From Burhinus oedicnemus (lineage: Eukaryota; Chordata; Aves; Charadriiformes; Burhinidae): DNA of 64,000 bases. The notes beneath the pieces are model-generated. The model had not been told where the DNA came from and searched no databases. It worked only from the letters and a program-made list of their open reading frames with translations. Positions 57,915 through 64,000 of this stretch are shown here, in pieces. The stretch lies in assembly GCA_008921705.1 (NCBI GenBank), contig VFFE01007486.1, positions 2,598,491-2,662,490 on the forward strand, given 5' to 3'. The position numbers and the translations under genes are program-made. Numbering within the stretch: the first letter of the stretch is position 1; each line of letters opens with the position of its first letter.

Positions 57915-58797
57915 ATAAAAATGGATGCTTTCTTGCTGATTATTTTCCTTTTCCATTGATTTCTACTGAGATATAAAAGGCTGGGATAAGTGAAGTCTTT
58001 TGATTCAGATGCCAACCTTTCCTTTTCTCCTCTTAAATATTTTTTTGCCATTTAAGTGCAACTACCCTGTGACTTTCCTCTTTCAGAGACTGCCTAATCA
58101 AGAACATAGCCTGGTTTATGGAACATGAAGGAGCTTAGAATAGCTTATCTTGCACATCTCAGTTGGTTTGGCATTACTGGCAGTGGTTAAAAAAAATCAT
58201 GATAGATAAAAGAGATACGGGTCGAATAAACAAGTAATTATAGTAATGCAGGCTATTTCTTTTCCATTTAAAAACTTTCCTCTGAGCTTTGTTCTGAGGT
58301 AGGTGACATATAAAGCATATTGACTTGGTGGTACTAAAGGATGACAGGCTGGGAAGATGTTCCCTGAATGTGCCATAGACTTATAGTAAACAGAATGAGT
58401 ATATTCCTCTGAAATGATTTATCTAATAATTTCTTATATAACTTCAATTTTCTTAAGTATGGTAATATGCTATTGCTTACGCAACTTTTCAATAAAATTA
58501 AAAAAAAAAAAAGACAATTAAATGTTTCATCTGCTCAAAAGCACATATGCAGAGATTTGGTGAAAATACTCCAAGAAGTTGCAAAGAGCAGGATTTTGAA
58601 ACTTACCTGTGTGTAATACACTACCACTGCTGGGAGGCACAGAAATTTAATTACCCCTTTTTGCAGAGGGAGACTTGAGGTACCAACCTCAGGTTGGCAA
58701 GTGGTTACTATCATGACTAACCATATTAAAATCAATTACATTAGTTGTGTATGAAACTGCTCACCAAGCTGAATAAAAGATTTCACAATCTGACTCT
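57915..58797. other. no gene called
   Basis: AT-rich unique sequence with a run of A at 58499-58512. A minus-strand donor with full consensus (CACAG|GTAAGTTT, GT pairing with 58613-58614) follows an open stretch ending VVVYYTQ, but its acceptor is unclear, so no exon is called. Confidence 0.35.
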
Positions 58798-58987
58798 GAG
58801 AGACAAAGTGGTTTGCCCAAGGTCTATAGCCTGGGACTCAGCAAACCACTTAAGCATGTCCTCAATTTGTAGCACATGTTTAAGTATTTTTCTGCAGCAG
58901 AAATAAATAGAGAATCATTGATAGAGTTTAAATCTAGGTCTCCCAAGTGCCATGTCATTTCCTTAATCATAAGGCCACCTTGGCTCT
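58798..58987 (-). repeat. MIR-like SINE relic, interrupted
   Basis: The plus strand carries the reverse complement of MIR blocks: GAGACAAAGTGGTTTGCCC, AAGGTCTATAGCC, then after an interruption AGTTTAAATCTAGGTCTCCC, AAGTGCCATGTCATTTCC and CATAAGGCCACCTTGGCT. These match GGTTAAGTGACTTGCCCAAGGTCAC ... GGATTTGAACCCAGGTCTCC ... CCACTAGGCCACC. The interruption (58836-58898) is a separate palindromic element. Confidence 0.6.
58836..58898. mobile_element. palindromic MITE-like element inside the MIR relic
   Basis: CTCAGCAAACCACTTAAGCA and, about 20 bases later, ACATGTTTAAGTATTTTTCT form an imperfect inverted pair. The wording AGCAAA-CACTTAAGCATGT is that of a palindromic repeat I recall as frequent in turtle, crocodile and bird genomes; I am not sure of its database name. 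Its centre replaces part of the MIR sequence. Confidence 0.45.
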
Positions 58988-60752
58988 ATGTGATAAATGT
59001 TAATGGGAATTGTGTATGTCTTATGTCTGCATATTTGCTATTTGTTTTGTTCTGTTTTGTTTTACAAAGCTAACTGCAAGGAGATAAATCATAAATGCAT
59101 CTCACTTTTTATGGAAGGATATCATGGTTGAAGTATGAAAAGAAAGCAGACACAAGGTAGGACACAGAAATCCTTAAAAATGAGAAGATGAAACAGTTAT
59201 TCTTATCCCAGCAGCATAATTCAGGCCTGTTGTCTTTGTTAATACTATGTCATGTGTGATTCCTACAGGAGGCTGGTAATACAGCAGGTATCACCAATGT
59301 CTTGAAATGTATTCCTTACCCGCATCTGGAATTCAATATATTTTTGTAGCTCCAGCAGTAACATGTCAGAACTGCAAAACAGTCTTTGAGTATGGAAGAC
59401 GTTCTGTCTCAGGAAAAACATTCAAGAACACTTTCATAGAATATGTACAGCCTGTTTGATGCATGTGAACCAAGAATGGGATATCTTCTCTTCTACAAAC
59501 ACCTGGGTCCATATTGATCAACCTACATTTTCACTTATTATAGACCAAGCTGTAAGCATAGTCTAAAACCCACTTCCCCAGGAATGTAACTGATATGGGA
59601 TGAGGAGCTCCGGGAAAGGTAAAGAAGGAGGTATGCTGTAACAATGATAACTCTTGAAGGATGGAGCACTGATGTGAACACTGAATCTCCATCTCTGATC
59701 ATCAGATTCTCTCTTTGGGATACATATATGTTCGATCTAATAGCATTTTTAAATTTGTTTTCTTATAATGCTGTGTTTTCTTAATCTTATGCTAAAAGAC
59801 TTTAAGACTTATAAAGAAACATTTACTTGTTATTCAAGGTGAATGGCACTTTGATCAAGATATACAGGAGAACACAAAACACAGTAGAGGTTGTTCCCAG
59901 GGAATAGCTCGTTGCCCTTTGAAGGTGTATCAGAGAAAAACTACAGACTAAAAAGCAGCTACTGGAGTGTAAAGGTTATGTTGCAAGCCTCTGGTTCTGG
60001 GAAAGTTAGTCCTTGCCAGCAAATCTACTATACTGTGCAGGCCAGAGTCCCTCCTGCTAAACTGAGGTGCCAGCAAAGCATCCCTTGGAACCCTGGAAAA
60101 ACTGCTGTATGTCACATAGCAAAAAAAAAAAAAAAAAGATCTGAGATATACAATAATAGTAAAAAATGTAATTCTTCATGTACTTTGTTCTCCAGTTCTT
60201 TACGCTCCTTCTCATTGCTTTATACTTGTATCAGAGACACTGCACTTAAGCCCAAGTTTTTCTGGTAGAAACCATGGCTGGGACATTGGGGAGTTTTGGC
60301 GGTTAAGGAGAACTCCCAGGAGCTGCACACAGACTATGGTGGGTCTTTTACATGCACCTTAAGCAAGAATTGACTAACAAATGCTATCGCCAACACTTTA
60401 TATTCACATAACTGGGGATGGAAAGTTTGCTGTGAAAGAGGAGGCACACGGGAAAGAACTCATATTGGAGTCAGCTCAGCTGTACGTTGCCTTCCATTAA
60501 TATAAGTATACAGGAATTTATCTTAGTGACATAAAGAATAGCTGACCAGGGACCAACCATGCAGGATTGTTCTGTGATTGGAATTGCTTCAAAAAGTTGC
60601 AATTCACTCCCTGGACCACTGCTTACTGCTGCGTCTGCTGTGTCAGACATAGTCAGGAACCAGAGCCATGATATCTTATTTCTTAATAAAAGACAGGGAT
60701 GGCTCCCACAGACAGTGAAATTGTTTGCATTATCCTGTCCTTTTGATACTAC
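58988..60752. other. no gene seen
   Basis: AT-rich unique sequence with an A run at 60121-60137. The 125-codon frame at 59891-60268 crosses that A run and has no recognised domain. Confidence 0.4.
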
Positions 60753-61016
60753 TCAAGTAAGAAGCTGCTTTAATAATGGGCTCCATTCATCTATCCCTTT
60801 CCAGTAGAATTTTTGAATGACTTCATCACTTGGTCTGCACACTGCATATAAAACCTTCCTTATGGTGTAGTCTACTACAAACAACAAATTATCATAACAC
60901 TTCTCCAAAAAACAGAGATTCATGCCCAGAAAACATTCTTTCATCCATTCTTCGGGGACAGAGACACTTGGATAATGTATATGCCTTGCGTGCACTTCTC
61001 TCCCTAAATGCAGCAG
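60753..61016 (-). CDS. candidate terminal coding exon, unrecognised protein
   Basis: On the minus strand GGTTTTATTCCAG is a good acceptor (AG pairing with 61017-61018). It is followed by a phase-0 open stretch of 87 residues ending in TGA at 60753-60755. The peptide has a protein-like composition with several tryptophans and cysteines, including YPSVSVPEEWMKECFLG, then LCFLEKCYDNLLFVVDYTI, and near the end VIQKFYWKGIDEWSPLLKQL. It has no low-complexity runs and no long hydrophobic helix beyond LLFVV. I do not recognise a family. The neighbouring minus-strand frame at 61143-61460 is also fairly protein-like over its second half, so the region could be a decayed retrocopy or old retroelement ORF rather than an active exon. 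No clear minus-strand AATAAA was seen shortly after the stop. Confidence 0.33.
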   Translation of the reverse strand: MLHLGREVHARHIHYPSVSVPEEWMKECFLGMNLCFLEKCYDNLLFVVDYTIRKVLYAVCRPSDEVIQKFYWKGIDEWSPLLKQLLT

Positions 61017-64000
61017 CTGGAATAAAACCGTCTTTGTAGATAAAGTTGATGTTTTAATTTTTTTACCCTGAAGGACAATATATAATGTATCTTTTCAATT
61101 TTCATTAACTGTGGCACAGGTTGCTATAGGCTAAGCTTTCAGCTATGAATAAAAGTAAAGCAATGAAACTCTACAGAGAAATGTTTCAGCTAAATGCCAT
61201 CCTTGGTGTTTTGTGGCAATGCTAAGCTTGGATGGGACTACAGTAATTATGTCTCTCTCCAGCTGTTCTAATAGTAAATTCACCAGGAACATGTCCTTTT
61301 TTCCCCTGTTCTCAATCCATGCCCCCAGGTAGCTAGAATGCTGGTGTATCTTAATTGAAAATGTAAAAGGATCAGAATTAATAGATTTAAGAGAAATGGG
61401 ATGATACTTAGAAAGAAAAACTAAGGCTGAATATACAAGATGGGAGAGGAATAATTCCAAACTACAGAATTAGAATAGCCTCTAGAGACATTGTTACTTT
61501 GGTGACATAACATAGGTAGCTCAAATACTAGAAAACATATTGAATGTATTAGGCAAGACAGGCAGAATCTTTTCTGCCCCAAACTTGAATATTGGTGCCT
61601 GTGTTGAATTATTTCTGAGCCTGTCCCCGAATGATGTACTGGTCACAAGCTTAGTTACATCACCTTTCAAAATTAAGTAGGTAACACTTCTGTCAAGGTC
61701 TTATTAGAAGCTAGCATAAACTTTCTAATTACTGGAAAGCTGATACAAAATATTACCAAATCAGAAATATTCTGAATACGTATGATTAGGATGTCATTTA
61801 ATAACTACTGTGCTTGCTCTTTGGGTCAGTTGATTATACAATAAGGAGCTTTATTAACAAGCATAGGGCGCTTAGAAAAATGAAGACCATGGTTTCCATC
61901 CAGCCTCCTGAAAACTAATTTTATGTATATCGGACAAATTTCATAGGCTCAAATCTGGCTGTCTTTAGGCAAGTCTTCAAGCCAACGATAGTCCTCACAT
62001 GGAATGCTGAAGCAGAATTGCATAGTTTTTATTTGCAACCCAGTTCTCAAAAATGTAGCTAAATCTTAGAACATCGGTGTGTTTTTCCTGTAGGAACACA
62101 CAGAAACAAGGCTCGTTTCCCCATTCCTGTTCTTTCCTTGATAAACTTAAAACTGTGAGAACAGGAAGTTTCTCTTAAAACACAAAAGAATTTTCAGAAC
62201 AGGTGTTCAGTATGGAGAAATTAGTTCTTATAATCAGAGAACTGATGTTTAGGCAATATCATGTACTATCACCTCTCTTTAATCTTCACGCTAACAAAGC
62301 ACGTGTATGGTCTAGCAAGTATAACTTTGCTTTTTCTTTGTCAAGCCATTGCACTGTGTCTTACAAGGAAAGTAAAAGGAAATTATGCAGCATCCAGTCT
62401 GGCCCAAATAAACATAACATGTTCAACACAAGAGATTTATGCAGAGGGCTTGTCTTTCCTATGATGTAAATAACATTAATTTTTTTTTTTTCCATTGGAT
62501 TTTTAAGTTTTTGTTTCCCTAATGCTTTGAGACATCTCTGTGCTGTCACAACTATCCTGTAAGCTTCCATCAGTGATCAAAATGATACTGACATAAACTG
62601 AACATAACTTTAAAACATAAACAATGGACATATTCAATGCTAAAATAAAGGTACAAACAAACTTACTATCACATATGTAAAGCTTTTCCTGGGCTTCACA
62701 GATTTCAAATATAATGTTCAATGGTGATCTACCTTGATCAAGATACAAGGCACCATTTTCTCCCTTTTCAGACCAGTGTCAATCTAAAGTGTATATACTT
62801 GCTGACTTGAGATTGCAGGGCTACTTTTGGAGTGAGTGGAACTCCTAATTATTGCTCTTAATGTTACAATCTGCTTTGAAGGGCTCAGACTCACACGTCA
62901 GCTTGTCCGTGAAAATGCTCAGTGCTAGTCCTGCCAGTCCACAGCAAAGGGAAAGTAAGATAATTGTAGTTTAAGTCTTCTCCAGATAATCTTCTCTTGC
63001 TCATGCCTAAAAGAAAGGTCCTGTTGAGCCTTTAGTGTTACAGCAGTCAAAGCCCTTTGCCTCCTCTGTGTTATGAGTCTTCACTGGAAGGGCTGGAATC
63101 ACCACTCATGCCGGCTGAAGGGTACCCAGCTAGCTTTGATTTACTTCAAGGCTTTCAAAAAGCATGTTAAAATTCACCTGCTGAATGTTCAGCTTCTTTT
63201 TGTGTTGAAAAGCAGAAGCTGTAATCATAAATAATAGTACCTTAATCTATTAGTGGCCTTACTAACAGTTGCATAGAACACTTAATAATAAAATAACATT
63301 TCAAGCTATAACTCCTAAATCAAGATGCAAACGGATTGTCTTATACCTCAATATAAATTGTAGATACAATACCACCTAAAATTCAAGCTGAGATTTAAGA
63401 TGATTCCCAGATACTTAAATTCTAAGACATAATTTAATATGGGTTTAGCTAAAGTACTAATGTTTAATTGCTCCTTACAAGAGCTCTTTCAACAGAAGAC
63501 TTGATTATGCCTGAACCAGGCCAGAAAGATATTAAAATCGTGCTGCAGAGCAATATAAATTTGACCTATCACTGGTGCAGTTCCATAAAGAATGGCACCA
63601 TCTTCATAGAGAGCCATTTATTTATATTTTGTGCAAACTTGATAGCTATTGAAAAACTCTGCAAGGAAATAAGCTCTCAGAAAAAGCAGCTGATATACTG
63701 AAAGCCTCTGAATTTGTTTAATCAATGTATTTCCTTTGTAATTAGATAACATGAAACTGAGCAACCTTAAATTTCTGTTAATACAGATAGTCCCTTTTAA
63801 CAAAACTCTGTGGCATTCAGTTATATTTTGGTATATTCAAGCTGGTGCAAGACAGTAATCACAATCAGCAAGAAAGCAGGGCCTGAGGAGATCTCAGGAG
63901 GTCACGAAGTGCCCTCCACTCCCTTGGAGAGGGAAACACTTTACCTTCATCATTCCCAAAGGGTGAGCATCAACCCACTACCATCTTGTTCCCAGGAAAC
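61017..64000. other. AT-rich stretch, no confident gene
   Basis: No repeat family is recognised. The 105-codon minus-strand frame at 61143-61460 (with SYLGAWIENRGKKDMFLVN) is noted as possibly related to the candidate exon at 60753-61016, but no splice donor supports it. A T run lies at 62480-62491. Frames near 62203-62469 and 63468-63701 overlap each other or lack splice support. Confidence 0.35.

Noticed and set aside
59891..60268. 125-codon plus-strand open frame
   Set aside because: It crosses a 17-A run, giving a lysine run, and shows no domain, splice or conservation signal. Length alone is not evidence in 64 kb of AT-rich DNA.
1..64000. CRISPR arrays, tRNA or rRNA genes, bacterial operons, telomeric repeats
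   Set aside because: No regularly spaced direct repeats, no cloverleaf with A and B box signals, no ribosomal sequence, and no ribosome-binding-site-led ORF clusters were seen. The DNA is vertebrate in character.

Overview
Eukaryotic nuclear DNA, almost certainly from a bird. The window is AT-rich, has no long open reading frames or operons, and its repeats are avian in character: several CR1 LINE copies (one with the typical 3' end of repeated ATTCTATG-like units), a solo LTR of the avian endogenous-retrovirus type whose ends and TATA/poly(A) layout resemble LTRs common in bird genomes, old MIR-like SINE relics, and degenerate copies of a palindromic element that I recall as widespread in sauropsids. 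All names come from memory of consensus sequences; no search was run.

Layout. 1-7 kb: mostly unique AT-rich DNA with one candidate plus-strand exon (742-890) and a purine tract. 7.2-8.2 kb: a CR1 tail followed by a MIR-like relic. 8.2-22 kb: largely unique sequence with a short reverse CR1 scrap at 14.9 kb and a candidate minus-strand terminal exon at 17.77-17.93 kb. 22.25-22.6 kb: a reverse-oriented LINE reverse-transcriptase relic. 23.7-25 kb: splice-like signals and a CpG-rich patch. 27.7 kb: a second candidate minus-strand exon. 28.2-30 kb: solo LTR and the best-preserved CR1 tail. 30-49 kb: mostly unique, with hairpins, a possible second LTR (39.65 kb) and a CpG-rich open stretch (42.0-42.2 kb, minus). 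49.6-51.6 kb: a long, internally deleted CR1. 55.66-56.56 kb: the best-supported gene signal, three phase-compatible candidate exons on the plus strand followed by AATAAA. 57-64 kb: a Z-DNA-like tract in a hairpin, a MIR-like relic split by a palindromic insertion, and a candidate minus-strand exon at 60.75-61.0 kb.

No protein family is recognised in any candidate exon, so host-gene calls are kept at low to moderate confidence. The window reads as intronic or intergenic DNA of a gene-poor region, with a few possible small exons of lineage-specific or fast-evolving genes or of non-coding RNAs. I saw no tRNA, rRNA or CRISPR array. Nothing bacterial was seen.
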